Assembly: GCA_020349945.1 (NCBI GenBank)
Contig: CP070704.1
Location: 33,250 to 65,581 of the forward strand
DNA length: 32,332 nt
Direction of reading: 5' to 3'
Origin: Deltaproteobacteria bacterium
Lineage (GTDB): Bacteria > Desulfobacterota > DSM-4660 > Desulfatiglandales > B25-G16
Part shown: in pieces, positions 8,148 to 16,212 of the stretch
Layout of the letters: each line of letters begins with the position of its first letter
Position numbering within the stretch: the first letter of the stretch is position 1
Position numbers and translations under genes: made by a program
The notes under the pieces: model-generated
Databases searched by the model: none
Told to the model about the DNA's origin: nothing
What the model saw: the letters and a program-made list of their open reading frames with translations, nothing else

Positions 8148-8240
8148 ATGAGCAGCGTTGTAAAAAAAAGAAGAAAAAAGATAAGAAAACATAAGTATAG
8201 GAAGCTAACCAAATCCATGCGGCATAAAAATAAGAGATAG
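8148..8240 (+). CDS. COX24/AURKAIP1-domain mini-protein (probable small ribosomal protein)
   Basis: 30-residue, very basic peptide: 'MSSVVKKRRKKIRKHKY' followed by 'RKLTKSMRHKNKR'. The core 'KKRRKKIRKHKYRKL' matches the AURKAIP1/COX24 domain known from mitochondrial ribosomal proteins and from a widespread family of about 30-35-residue bacterial proteins. The bacterial members are thought to be ribosome-associated. The ATG has GGAGG at 8132-8136, eleven bases upstream. It stands alone between the GGDEF gene and a convergent dehydrogenase gene and is followed by a possible terminator. Its composition is Lys/Arg throughout and has no membrane segment. Ribosomal location is inferred from family knowledge. 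Confidence 0.8.
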   Translation: MSSVVKKRRKKIRKHKYRKLTKSMRHKNKR

Positions 8241-8258
8241 CATTTGGTTGCTTTTTTT
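8202..8258 (+). terminator. Possible intrinsic terminator overlapping the end of the COX24-type gene
   Basis: The arm AAGCTAACCAAAT (8202-8214) pairs with ATTTGGTTGCTT (8242-8253), with one bulged T; the T run 8252-8258 follows. The 27-base loop is long for an intrinsic terminator and contains the stop codon, so the 5' arm is inside the coding region. The T run also abuts the stop of the convergent hbd gene. Confidence 0.4.
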
Positions 8259-9108
8259 ATTTATACCATCCCTCAGCCGTTTTTTTGCCGAGTTTACCTG
8301 CCCTCACCATCGTCTTTAATAGATTGGGAGCAACCCATTTGTTTTCTTTGTTAAGCTCTTTATAGAGGTATTCACTTACAAAATAGGCTATATCAATACC
8401 TGTCAAGTCCATCAATTCAAATGGGCCCATGGGATAATTAAGGCCATTTTTTACCGCTGTATCCACATCCTCAATCGAGGCAATACCTTCCTCGACGATC
8501 TTTATAGCCTCAAGAAAATGGGGAATCATTATCCTGTTAACTATAAACCCAGGTGAATCCTTTTTTACCTCTACGGTTGTCTTGCCCATTTTCTCGGCTA
8601 ATTCTATAGTAGTCCTTATTGTGGCATCACTCGTTGAGTAGCCTCTAATTACCTCCACCAGTCTCATCAGAGGAGCAGGATTAAAGAAATGCATTCCACA
8701 AACCTTATCAGGTCTCTTAGTGCTTGCTCCTATTTCTGTAATAGACATGGACGATGTGTTTGTGGCTAGGACCACATCAGGCCTGCACAGCTCGTCTAAC
8801 TGCTTAAAAACCCTCTTTTTCAGATCCAGGTCTTCAATAACCGCCTCCACGACAAAGTCAACATCCTTGAGGTCGGCTATGTCCGTGGTGCCTTTGATGC
8901 GAGCTACAATAGCCTCTTTTTCCTTACCATCCATCTTTCCTTTTTCTACGCTTTTGGAGAGAAAACTGTTTATCTTTTTCATTCCTCCTTCTACAAACTT
9001 CATCTCAATATCCGTCATCACAACATCGCAGCCTATCTGGGCCGCTAGTTGAGCAATGCCGTTGCCCATGGTTCCAGCCCCAACAACGCCTATTTTTTTA
9101 ATCTGCAT
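8257..9108 (-). CDS. hbd: 3-hydroxybutyryl-CoA (3-hydroxyacyl-CoA) dehydrogenase
   Basis: NAD(P)-dependent dehydrogenase of short-chain 3-hydroxyacyl-CoA, 283 residues, full length. The N-terminal Rossmann motif 'GVVGAGTMGNGIAQLAA' begins at residue 7. The catalytic His is in 'VCGMHFFNPAPLMRLVEVI' and the NAD/CoA-binding Asn in 'SSMSI' and 'PGFIVNRI'. The C-terminal domain holds 'NYPMGPFELMDLTGIDIA', as in Hbd. There is no enoyl-CoA hydratase domain, so it is a standalone enzyme. A clear ribosome-binding site, AGGAGGT, sits just upstream of the ATG on the minus strand, and a plausible promoter lies at 9138-9166. Role: butyryl/crotonyl-CoA metabolism or beta-oxidation, common in syntrophic fermenters. 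Confidence 0.93.
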   Translation of the reverse strand: MQIKKIGVVGAGTMGNGIAQLAAQIGCDVVMTDIEMKFVEGGMKKINSFLSKSVEKGKMDGKEKEAIVARIKGTTDIADLKDVDFVVEAVIEDLDLKKRVFKQLDELCRPDVVLATNTSSMSITEIGASTKRPDKVCGMHFFNPAPLMRLVEVIRGYSTSDATIRTTIELAEKMGKTTVEVKKDSPGFIVNRIMIPHFLEAIKIVEEGIASIEDVDTAVKNGLNYPMGPFELMDLTGIDIAYFVSEYLYKELNKENKWVAPNLLKTMVRAGKLGKKTAEGWYK

Positions 9109-9137
9109 AATACCTCCTTTTTTAAGGTTTTACATTA

Positions 9138-9166
9138 ACATTACCTGCTAACTTATCAGAGAGCAA
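9138..9166 (-). promoter_or_regulatory. Possible promoter for hbd
   Basis: Minus strand TTGCTC (9161-9166), 17-base spacer, TAATGT (9138-9143). The transcript would begin near 9131, about 22 bases before the ATG at 9108. Confidence 0.4.
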
Positions 9167-9271
9167 TAGTTTTCACGAACAAGCACATACCGTGTTTCGA
9201 TGAGACTCCGCGTCAAAAACCGAGTTGCCTCTAACATATTTAGGGGCAGATAACAAGAAATTTGAATCAGT

Positions 9272-10366
9272 TTAATCAGGTACCAGGTTTCGAACCCTGC
9301 TGTCAAGGTAACTGCACAGATCAGCAGAACTTTCTGGAGACCATCCCAGAGATTGTCTCCAGATATCATCACTTTCCATACACAGATAAACTCCCAGATC
9401 ATCATGCCATTTTTTCAATCTTTGTGATAGCTTGCTATACATCTCTACCCGAATAGGCTTGAAATAACGGAATTTTCCATCCAAACCTGGGACAAATTCA
9501 CCATTAAAGATGCTTGTTCCCGGAAATCGTCTGTTAATGATCCATTTAAGATCTGGTAAGTATCTAAAAGAGCCCAAGCTTATCCAAATAACCGACTCTG
9601 GGTCAATGTATCTCTCTAAGAGCTCGAGTGTCTCTTGATACTCCTTTCCCCAGCCTGGATAATGGATTAGGGGATCAAAATGAAAGCTCAGCACAAATCC
9701 GGCTTTTTGGCATTTTTGAGCAGCAAGAATCCTACTCTTAAGACTCGCGGTCTTGTGCTCTTGATGAGCGATTATGCGAGGGGTATTGAGCGACCATGCA
9801 ATAACTATCCTTTTTCTATGCCTGCTCTTAATGATACGTTCAATAGAAGACGTCTTTGTCTTTAGCTCCAGTATAGAGTTCTTCTTACGAGAAAAGAACG
9901 GGAGTAAGAAATCAGTCCACCCTGTAATATAATCAAGGGAGAGGCTATCTGTAAATTCTCCGGTTCCAATCCTAAATATCCTATCAGGCGAACTGTCAAT
10001 AATCTCACCTATAACAGTCAGGTTATCCTCTAAGTTACTGAAAATTCGTAGTGATGGTTGATTAATATATGATTGAAGGAAGCAGTAACTGCAGTCCATT
10101 GGACAGTTAGTGCCTACATTGAGGATCTGGTAACCGCAGCAGATATATCCCCTTGTACCCGGGCATGGCTTGAGAAACTCCCCATTAAAACGCATGAGCC
10201 TGAGCGATTCCTTATCCATTCCTTTAATGTCTCCGCTTGGGGCCAATTCATCTGGTCCAACAGTTTCTATGGGTATATTCGGTAATCTTCGAAGTATCTT
10301 TTTGGCAAGAGGATCGTGTTCAGCCCCTTCCTCTATTAAGATTCGGCTGATATTGAATTGCTTCAT
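9272..10366 (-). CDS. SPL-family radical SAM protein (spore photoproduct lyase-like)
   Basis: 364 residues from the ATG at 10366, which overlaps the stop of the ParB-like gene as ATGA; a start seven codons earlier exists but would overlap more. The radical SAM cluster is C88/C92/C95 in 'NCPMDCSYCFLQSY', with the CX3CX2C spacing of spore photoproduct lyase (SPL). The C-terminal part contains 'VLSFHFDPLIHYPGW' and a helix rich in Trp and Cys ('YLCMESDDIW'), as in other SPL-like proteins. The Cys that donates hydrogen in Bacillus SPL (C141) is not present at the matching place; 'GTGEFTDSL' (134-142) lies there. So it is a SPL-like enzyme of unknown substrate, possibly nucleic-acid directed. It is translated together with the ParB-like protein. 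Confidence 0.85.
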   Translation of the reverse strand: MKQFNISRILIEEGAEHDPLAKKILRRLPNIPIETVGPDELAPSGDIKGMDKESLRLMRFNGEFLKPCPGTRGYICCGYQILNVGTNCPMDCSYCFLQSYINQPSLRIFSNLEDNLTVIGEIIDSSPDRIFRIGTGEFTDSLSLDYITGWTDFLLPFFSRKKNSILELKTKTSSIERIIKSRHRKRIVIAWSLNTPRIIAHQEHKTASLKSRILAAQKCQKAGFVLSFHFDPLIHYPGWGKEYQETLELLERYIDPESVIWISLGSFRYLPDLKWIINRRFPGTSIFNGEFVPGLDGKFRYFKPIRVEMYSKLSQRLKKWHDDLGVYLCMESDDIWRQSLGWSPESSADLCSYLDSRVRNLVPD

Positions 10367-11349
10367 CTGTGCTCTTTGCCTTTCCAAAAATCGGTGACCC
10401 CTTCTAATCCAGAAAAACGAGATAGTTCTGCCAGCTTGCCTTTAAGCTCCTGCCCTTTTGTAAAAACTATTTCAAGCCTGTAACCCACCCCTTCAAAGAA
10501 GGGAGGTGGGATTATTTTAACCCCTAAAGGAAGGGAAAGATGAGAAAGGCCTTTTCTGAATAGTTTTTCAGTCTCTACGAGAGTCGGAAACCGCCTGGCT
10601 CTTAGGGTTTTAACTATTGACCTCACCTTTTGGGGATTATTCATTCTTTGACTATTGAGAACTTCTGTGATCTCTCCTCCATCTATAACGTCTTTTATTG
10701 AGCACCCTTCCCTACTGGCAATCTCTATAATCCATTGAGTAGCTTCCCACTGTTGATTAAAGCTCCATTTTATGGATGTCAGCAGATCATTGATCCTTAA
10801 CCGATCATCCCTAGCAATACTCCTCATCAAACCAGCTACCCTTAGGGATAACCTTTCCATGGCAACGGAGGCCCTTATTGCCTCTTCTAACTCCTCGAGA
10901 CCTAAGAATAGTTCTAGCGTTTGTTTGTTTGCTCGGATACCAATGATGGGCATGAAATCGGCTATTATCTCTTCCCTTTTAAGGAAGCGGGTTAACCTTT
11001 TTAAAACCATGGCTTTTTCGATAGTATTTAGTTGACGATGAGTGATATTGTCACTCAAATTAAGCAAGAGTGCCTTAAAAGGGCGAAAAGTATCCGGCGC
11101 TATCTGGCAGAGTATATCTGTCCAGCCCAATTCCCTTACGGCCAGCAATCTTCGATATCCAGCAACCACTGTAAACCTGCTATCTGAGTTTTTAAGCAGA
11201 TATGGGGGATTGAGAACACCAAATCTATTGATGGAGGCCTTGAGTGGTTCCAGGTTAAAATGAAAGCTCATGCTGAATGGTCCTGGTGCTAAATCAATAT
11301 CTGATATCTCAACCTTTGAAGCTTTGCTTTTTAACAGTTCTCTTTCCAT
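10363..11349 (-). CDS. ParB/Srx-fold protein, partner of the SPL-like gene
   Basis: 328 residues. The N-terminal ParB/Sulfiredoxin-like domain covers about residues 14-90, with 'VVAGYRRLLAVRELGW' (62-77) as the ParB box. The usual 'GERRxRA' reads 'GYRRLLA', and the preceding motif is 'LNPPYLL' where ParB has 'QPIVV'. The middle part looks helical, with conserved-looking 'NTIEKAMVLKRLTRFL', as in KorB/ParB-type domains; the C-terminal region is unrecognised. There is no parA or origin nearby, so a chromosome-partition role is unlikely. The ATG is preceded by AGAGGAGAT on the minus strand. It overlaps the SPL-like gene by four bases (ATGA), pointing to a common function. Confidence 0.8.
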   Translation of the reverse strand: MERELLKSKASKVEISDIDLAPGPFSMSFHFNLEPLKASINRFGVLNPPYLLKNSDSRFTVVAGYRRLLAVRELGWTDILCQIAPDTFRPFKALLLNLSDNITHRQLNTIEKAMVLKRLTRFLKREEIIADFMPIIGIRANKQTLELFLGLEELEEAIRASVAMERLSLRVAGLMRSIARDDRLRINDLLTSIKWSFNQQWEATQWIIEIASREGCSIKDVIDGGEITEVLNSQRMNNPQKVRSIVKTLRARRFPTLVETEKLFRKGLSHLSLPLGVKIIPPPFFEGVGYRLEIVFTKGQELKGKLAELSRFSGLEGVTDFWKGKEHR

Positions 11350-11471
11350 GATAATCTCCTCTAAGAAGATTTATTCCTCACTTACCCTCCCCTCTTTTCG
11401 CCTGGTCAAGATCCCAAAAACACGTTCAAGACTCACCTTTCCAGTGGCTCCTTTTAAAAAGGCGTTTTAAC

Positions 11472-11499
11472 TTGCCAAACTTGTATCTATTACTATACT
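11472..11499 (+). promoter_or_regulatory. Promoter for the ABC importer operon
   Basis: TTGCCA (11472-11477), 16-base spacer, TATACT (11494-11499). The transcript would start near 11506, which leaves a 77-base leader to the ATG at 11583 and rules out a protein start at 11472. Confidence 0.6.
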
Positions 11500-11582
11500 T
11501 TTCCCAGCAAAAAACTCAAGAACTGGCGCAGGGGTTCATGGAAAAGAAACCATATTCCCGATCGGAAAAGGAGGGTGGCGTC

Positions 11583-12788
11583 ATGAGAAAACCAAACATG
11601 TTGATAGGATTTGCCCTACTAGTGTTCGTATGTTTCAGTTTCGGGGCATCTTTTTCTATGGCCGCCGACACAGTAAAGGTCGGCATTGTGCTTCCCCTAA
11701 CCGGCCCTCAGGCCAAATTTGGAGAAATCGAGAAAATCTCCTTTGATATGGCCCTTGATGAGATCAATGCAGCAGGCGGTATTCAGGGGAAGACATTGGA
11801 GTTAATCATAGAAGATGACACGGGACGACCGGAGGTAGGGCGTTCTGTTGTGGAAAAGCTTATCACCAAGGATAAGGTTGTGATGATTGGCGGGGGATAC
11901 AGCAGTTCAGTAACCTACGCTGTGGCTGGTGTCTGCCAGCAGAATCGAATGCCCTTTCTGGTCAATACCGGCTCCGCAGATAAGATCACCGCGTCAGGGT
12001 GGGATTATATCTTCCGACTAAATCCACCGGTAAGCGAATATGCAAGCGCAATCGAGTCCCTCCTTGGTCAAGTTATAAAGCCAAAAAGTATCGCCATTCT
12101 CCATGAGAATTCCCTGTTTGGGACCAAGGGAGCAAATTCCTTTGCAAAACGCTGCAAAAAATCAGGCTATAAGGTGGCTCTCAAGCAAGGATATGAGCAT
12201 GGCGGAATTGATTTTAAACCTGTCTTAATCAGGGTTAAGCAACTCAATCCTGATATCATCTATATGGTATCTTATATTATGGACGCCTCTCTGTTAATGA
12301 AGCAGTCAAAGGAATTGAAATTAACCCCAAAAATGTTCATTGGAGGGGCAGCGGGTTTTACCCTGCCAGAATTCGTTCAAAATGCAGGAGTGGCTTCCGA
12401 AAAAGTCATCTCAGCAACCCTCTGGCATCAGGTTCTTCCCTATCCAGGGGCCATGGATTATTATGACAAGTTCGTAGCCAGATTTAAAAAGCCAACCGAG
12501 TACCATGGGGCTGAGGCATATGCTGCGTGCTACGTAATAGCTGATGTCCTTGACAGAGCCCCGTCATTTACCAACATCGATATCAAGAAGGCACTTTCTG
12601 AAACGGACATAATGACAATCTTCGGGCCTGTCAGATTTGTATCGTACGGTAAGATGAAGAACCAAAATAGGTTACCAACCTATGTGGTACAGTGGATTGA
12701 TGGCAAACTAGAACTGGTTTGGCCAGCCAGGCTTGCTACTAAGAAGCTCGAATATCCTGTAGACTGGCTGAAAACCTGGGGCTACTAA
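11583..12788 (+). CDS. ABC transporter substrate-binding protein (branched-chain amino acid family)
   Basis: 401-residue type I periplasmic binding protein of the LivK/HAAT family. The ATG at 11583 has AAGGAGGG at 11568-11575. A Sec signal peptide is clear: basic 'MRKPNM', hydrophobic core to about residue 25, cleavage around 'FSMA/ADTVK'. The mature start 'VKVGIVLPLTGPQAKFGE' and the lobes with 'IEDDTGRPEVGRSVVEKLI' and 'HGAEAYAACYVIADVL' are typical. It would capture a branched-chain amino acid, amide or organic acid in the periplasm and deliver it to the LivHMGF proteins encoded next. Substrate cannot be told from sequence; the family also binds urea, aromatic acids and short-chain amides. 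An extended reading frame to 11472 exists but starts within the promoter. Confidence 0.9.
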   Translation: MRKPNMLIGFALLVFVCFSFGASFSMAADTVKVGIVLPLTGPQAKFGEIEKISFDMALDEINAAGGIQGKTLELIIEDDTGRPEVGRSVVEKLITKDKVVMIGGGYSSSVTYAVAGVCQQNRMPFLVNTGSADKITASGWDYIFRLNPPVSEYASAIESLLGQVIKPKSIAILHENSLFGTKGANSFAKRCKKSGYKVALKQGYEHGGIDFKPVLIRVKQLNPDIIYMVSYIMDASLLMKQSKELKLTPKMFIGGAAGFTLPEFVQNAGVASEKVISATLWHQVLPYPGAMDYYDKFVARFKKPTEYHGAEAYAACYVIADVLDRAPSFTNIDIKKALSETDIMTIFGPVRFVSYGKMKNQNRLPTYVVQWIDGKLELVWPARLATKKLEYPVDWLKTWGY

Positions 12789-12864
12789 GCACAGAAGAGA
12801 TTACAGAGTATGGTAAAAATGACCACATGAAGATATCCAAAAATCTTGGCGTAAGGAATATGAA

Positions 12865-13740
12865 GTGCTTGTCTTCGTCCAAACGATTGTAGCCGGAATT
12901 CTCATAGGTGGTATCTATAGCCTGATCGGAATAGGCATGACCCTGATTATGGGTGTAATGGGAATTATAAACCTGGCTCATGGGCAGTTGATGATGGTGG
13001 CTATGTATATTACGTTTGTTTTATCCAATTACATACATATTGATCCCTACCTTTCTCTTCTTGTTACTATGCCATCCTTGTTTGTCTTGGGTTGTTTTTT
13101 GCAAAAATCTCTCTTAAACCCATTGATGAAAAAGGAGTCCATTCTGCCTGAAAATCAGGTTCTGATGACTGTTGGCATAGGCATGGTGCTGGCTGAAGCA
13201 GCCAGGTTTATTTTTTCTTCAGATTATAAGACGGTTAAAACATCATACAGCTCCTCGGCTTTCTTCTTGGGTAATATCTCTTTTAATGTACCTATGTGTA
13301 TTGCCTTTATTTTTGCAGTTGCCTTTACGGTGGCGATTTTCTGGTTCTTGCTGAAGACGGACATTGGTCGTTCAATCCGAGCTACAGCCCAGGACAAGGA
13401 TGCTGCTACCTTGATGGGTGTAAACACGAGTAGGGTTACCATCATAACCTTTGGATTAGGTTCCTCATTGGCAGCAGCAGGTGGAAGTCTATTAATACCG
13501 ATCTTTTATCTCTTTCCTGATATTGGCGGCCCCTTTACCTTAAAGGCATTTGTCATTACTGTTCTGGGAGGCTTAGGAAGTACGGTAGGGGCAATATTTG
13601 GTGGACTTGTCTTGGGCATTGTGGAATCTCTCGGCGCCACGTATATCGGCCTGGGTTATAAAGAGATGATAGGTTTTGTGATATTCGTGCTTGTCTTGGT
13701 GTTCTTGCCTGGCGGTTTGAAACGCTTGACTAAGATATAG
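12865..13740 (+). CDS. livH: Branched-chain amino acid ABC transporter permease LivH
   Basis: 291-residue inner-membrane permease with about eight hydrophobic segments. The family opening 'GGIYSLIGIGMTLIMGVMGI' and 'INLAHGQLMM' is at residues 14-45. The EAA-like cytoplasmic loop is 'GRSIRATAQDKDAATLMGVN', which couples to the ATPases. The start is GTG with AAGGA at 12853-12857. It is separated from the binding protein by 76 bases and abuts livM with no gap (TAG followed by ATG). It forms the translocation pore with LivM. Confidence 0.94.
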   Translation: MLVFVQTIVAGILIGGIYSLIGIGMTLIMGVMGIINLAHGQLMMVAMYITFVLSNYIHIDPYLSLLVTMPSLFVLGCFLQKSLLNPLMKKESILPENQVLMTVGIGMVLAEAARFIFSSDYKTVKTSYSSSAFFLGNISFNVPMCIAFIFAVAFTVAIFWFLLKTDIGRSIRATAQDKDAATLMGVNTSRVTIITFGLGSSLAAAGGSLLIPIFYLFPDIGGPFTLKAFVITVLGGLGSTVGAIFGGLVLGIVESLGATYIGLGYKEMIGFVIFVLVLVFLPGGLKRLTKI

Positions 13741-14706
13741 ATGAATACAAAGAATATAGCATTTCTTGTTGCGGGGGTCGTTTTTCTGTCTTTTCCCCTT
13801 GTTATCCATTCGGATTACTATCAACATCTGGTCATCATCGCCCTCATGTGGGTTGTAATTGGGTCTTCATGGAACCTTCTGGCAGGCTATACCGGTCTGG
13901 TATCTTTTGGGCATGCTATCTTTTTTGGTACCGGCGCATATACCGCGGGAATATTGTTCACAAAAGTGGGAATATCTGCCTGGTGGGGTATGATGTTTGG
14001 TGGTATTGCCTCCATGGTGATTGGGCTCATTGTGGGCTGGGTCTGTCTCAGACTGAGGGGTCCTTATTTTGCCTTGGCCACCCTGGCTGGAGGTGAGATT
14101 TTTCGGCTCATTGCCACTAATTGGGAAAGTCTCACTGAAGGGATGGTTGGGATTCTCATTATCCAGACCTTTAAAAGCAAGATTCTTTATTACTACAGTG
14201 CCTTGGCTTTGGCTTTCCTCTGTGTCTATATCATTCATCTACTTATGAAAACCAAATGGGGATACTATTTTCTCTCCATACGGGAGGATCAGGATGCTGC
14301 GGAATCCTTGGGAATCAATACAACCCTTTATAAAAATCTGTCCCTGTTAATGAGCGCCTTTTTTACAGGGATGGCCGGTGCGTTTTATATGAATTATATG
14401 GCATTTATTGATCCAGAGGTCGTATTTTCTCTACACCACATCTCCATTATGGCTATCTTGGTCGGTATTGTGGGTGGTGTTGCCACCATTTTGGGTCCCA
14501 CTGTTGGGGCCTTTGTTATGGTGGGGGTTCAGGAGATATTCAGAAGTGCCTTTTTTGGGGCAGGGCCAAAATGGGTAAGTCAGGTTCACGCATTGGTTTT
14601 CGGCCTATTGGTTATATTTGTGATCATGTTCTTAGCAAAGGGTATCGTGGGTGATTGGCCAAAAATTAGGCGAGCCGTTTTTCGAATCGGGGAATCGACT
14701 CGATAG
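13741..14706 (+). CDS. livM: Branched-chain amino acid ABC transporter permease LivM
   Basis: 321-residue second permease subunit, with hydrophobic segments spread over most of the length. The signature 'LAGYTGLVSFGHAIFFGTGAY' spans about residues 48-68 (longer than usual quote limits, so only its ends are meaningful). The cytoplasmic loop 'IREDQDAAESLGINTTLYK' matches the LivM coupling loop. The ATG immediately follows the livH stop, so translation is probably coupled. An adjacent loop contains 'TNWESLTEGMVGI', the equivalent of the 'TGGxxG' stretch; the Gly-rich part is less conserved than usual. It pairs with LivH in the inner membrane. Confidence 0.93.
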   Translation: MNTKNIAFLVAGVVFLSFPLVIHSDYYQHLVIIALMWVVIGSSWNLLAGYTGLVSFGHAIFFGTGAYTAGILFTKVGISAWWGMMFGGIASMVIGLIVGWVCLRLRGPYFALATLAGGEIFRLIATNWESLTEGMVGILIIQTFKSKILYYYSALALAFLCVYIIHLLMKTKWGYYFLSIREDQDAAESLGINTTLYKNLSLLMSAFFTGMAGAFYMNYMAFIDPEVVFSLHHISIMAILVGIVGGVATILGPTVGAFVMVGVQEIFRSAFFGAGPKWVSQVHALVFGLLVIFVIMFLAKGIVGDWPKIRRAVFRIGESTR

Positions 14707-14726
14707 GGATCGAGGGGAGAGAATAT

Positions 14727-15452
14727 ATGGCGCTTCTTGAGGTAAAGAATCTCGTTAAGGCATTTGGAGGGCTCAAGGCAGTAAATAATGTTAGCTTCAA
14801 TGTAGAGGAGGGTGAGATTTTTGGCCTTATTGGGCCGAACGGCTCAGGCAAGACTACTATCTTTAATTGCATCAATAACTATTTTCCTGTTACTGCTGGG
14901 GATATCGTTTTCAAAGGAAAAACTATAACTGGGTTGAAGACTTATAAAATCTGCCATCTTGGTATAGGCAGGACCTTCCAAGTTGTAAAACCCCTCTCCC
15001 GTTTGACGGTTCTGGGCAATATAACAGCCTCAGCCTTCTGCCGCGTTAATAGCATAAGAGAGGCGCAAGATGAGGCGTATCGGGTTTTAGAATTTTGTGG
15101 TCTCTTAGATGAGAAAGACAAACTGGCAAAAAGTCTCCCCTTAGCGGGAAGAAAAAGGCTTGAGATCGCCCGTGCACTTGCTACAAAACCAGATCTTTTG
15201 CTTCTTGACGAGACTGCAGCCGGTCTGAATCCTACAGAGCTGGATAATGCCATTGAACTTATCAAGAAGATACGGGATAAGCGCATTACTATCCTAATTG
15301 TAGAGCATATCATGAAGGTAATTATGACCATATCGGATCGTGTCCATGTTCTTAATTTCGGCCAGACCATCGCTGAAGGCTCACCCAAGAAGGTCGCAAA
15401 AAATGCGGCGGTGATTGAGGCCTATTTGGGAGAGGGATATGCTCAAGGTTAA
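14727..15452 (+). CDS. livG: Branched-chain amino acid ABC transporter ATP-binding protein LivG
   Basis: 241-residue ATPase subunit. Walker A 'GPNGSGKTT' at about 37-45, Q-loop 'GIGRTFQVVKPL', Walker B 'DLLLLDETAAGLNPTE' and the H-loop 'LIVEHIMKVIM'. The ABC signature is 'LPLAGRKRLEIARAL', which departs from the canonical LSGGQ but resembles versions seen in part of the LivG family. The ATG has GAGGGGAG upstream. It overlaps livF by 14 bases. Acts on the cytoplasmic face with LivF. Confidence 0.94.
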   Translation: MALLEVKNLVKAFGGLKAVNNVSFNVEEGEIFGLIGPNGSGKTTIFNCINNYFPVTAGDIVFKGKTITGLKTYKICHLGIGRTFQVVKPLSRLTVLGNITASAFCRVNSIREAQDEAYRVLEFCGLLDEKDKLAKSLPLAGRKRLEIARALATKPDLLLLDETAAGLNPTELDNAIELIKKIRDKRITILIVEHIMKVIMTISDRVHVLNFGQTIAEGSPKKVAKNAAVIEAYLGEGYAQG

Positions 15453-16143
15453 CGGGATAGATGTATTTTATGGAGATATACAGGTTCTTTGGGGTGTTAC
15501 CTTTGATGTAAAGGAAAAGGAGATTGTGGTTCTGGTGGGTGCCAATGGGGCGGGAAAATCCACCACGATTAAGACTATATCCTCTCTGCTCACGCCAAAG
15601 CGGGGAACCATCCAGTATAATCATCTGCGTCTTGATCATTTGCCACCTCATAAGATTATTGAGCATGGCATCGTCCACGTTCCAGAAGGCAGACGTCTAT
15701 TCTCCGAAATGAGTGTGGAGGAAAACCTGATCATGGGATCCCTTTATGGTAAGGCCAAGGCTAACCGCTTTGAGACCCTGGAATATGTGTACAGGATTTT
15801 CTCGACACTAAAGGAAAGAAGAAGGCAGATGGCAGGATCCCTTTCAGGGGGTGAACAGCAGATGCTGGCTGTAGGCAGGGGGCTGATGTCACAGCCTAAG
15901 CTGATGATGTTTGATGAACCGTCCTTAGGCCTTGCCCCGGTACTCGTTCAGGTGATCTTCAATTTGGTGAAGCGGATCAATGAAGAAGGTGTCACGGTTC
16001 TCCTCGTTGAGCAGAATGTGATGCAGGCCTTAGCCATGTGTGACCGGGCCTATGTTTTAGAAAACGGGATGATCGTCCTTAAAGGTACAGGCCAGGAATT
16101 GATGGCAGACGATCACGTGAAAGGCGCCTACCTGGGCATATAG
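15439..16143 (+). CDS. livF: Branched-chain amino acid ABC transporter ATP-binding protein LivF
   Basis: 234 residues from the ATG at 15439. GGGAGAGG at 15428-15435 just upstream supports this over a TTG eight codons earlier. Walker A 'GANGAGKSTT' (about 35-44), signature 'GSLSGGEQQMLAVGRGL', Walker B 'KLMMFDEPSLGLAP' and H-loop 'LLVEQNVMQAL' are all intact. It begins inside the end of livG (14-base overlap) and closes the five-gene importer operon. No terminator is visible in the 69 bases to the convergent gene. Confidence 0.95.
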   Translation: MLKVNGIDVFYGDIQVLWGVTFDVKEKEIVVLVGANGAGKSTTIKTISSLLTPKRGTIQYNHLRLDHLPPHKIIEHGIVHVPEGRRLFSEMSVEENLIMGSLYGKAKANRFETLEYVYRIFSTLKERRRQMAGSLSGGEQQMLAVGRGLMSQPKLMMFDEPSLGLAPVLVQVIFNLVKRINEEGVTVLLVEQNVMQALAMCDRAYVLENGMIVLKGTGQELMADDHVKGAYLGI

Positions 16144-16212
16144 TTAGGACGAACGCAGGCTTAGGTCACCCCTTATGTGCGCACAGCTCTGAAATAGGTG
16201 GGATGATTGAGA

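Noticed and set aside
9280-9302. T-arm-like sequence (GGTTTCGAACCC) suggesting a tRNA
   Set aside because: It lies inside the coding end of the SPL-like gene, the 5-base stem has a mismatch on the minus strand, and no acceptor, D or anticodon arm can be built around it.
9148-9405. Minus-strand frame of 85 codons near the end of the SPL-like gene
   Set aside because: Overlaps the SPL-like gene in another frame and lacks a recognisable protein.
11472-11582. N-terminal extension of the substrate-binding protein to a TTG at 11472
   Set aside because: It begins in the -35 hexamer and would place residues in front of a normal signal peptide; the ATG at 11583 has a good ribosome-binding site.
13867-14238. 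Minus-strand frame of 123 codons within livM
   Set aside because: Shadow of the permease frame; rich in charged residues with no family resemblance.
14942-15388. Minus-strand frame of 148 codons within livG
   Set aside because: Antisense shadow of a clear ATPase gene.
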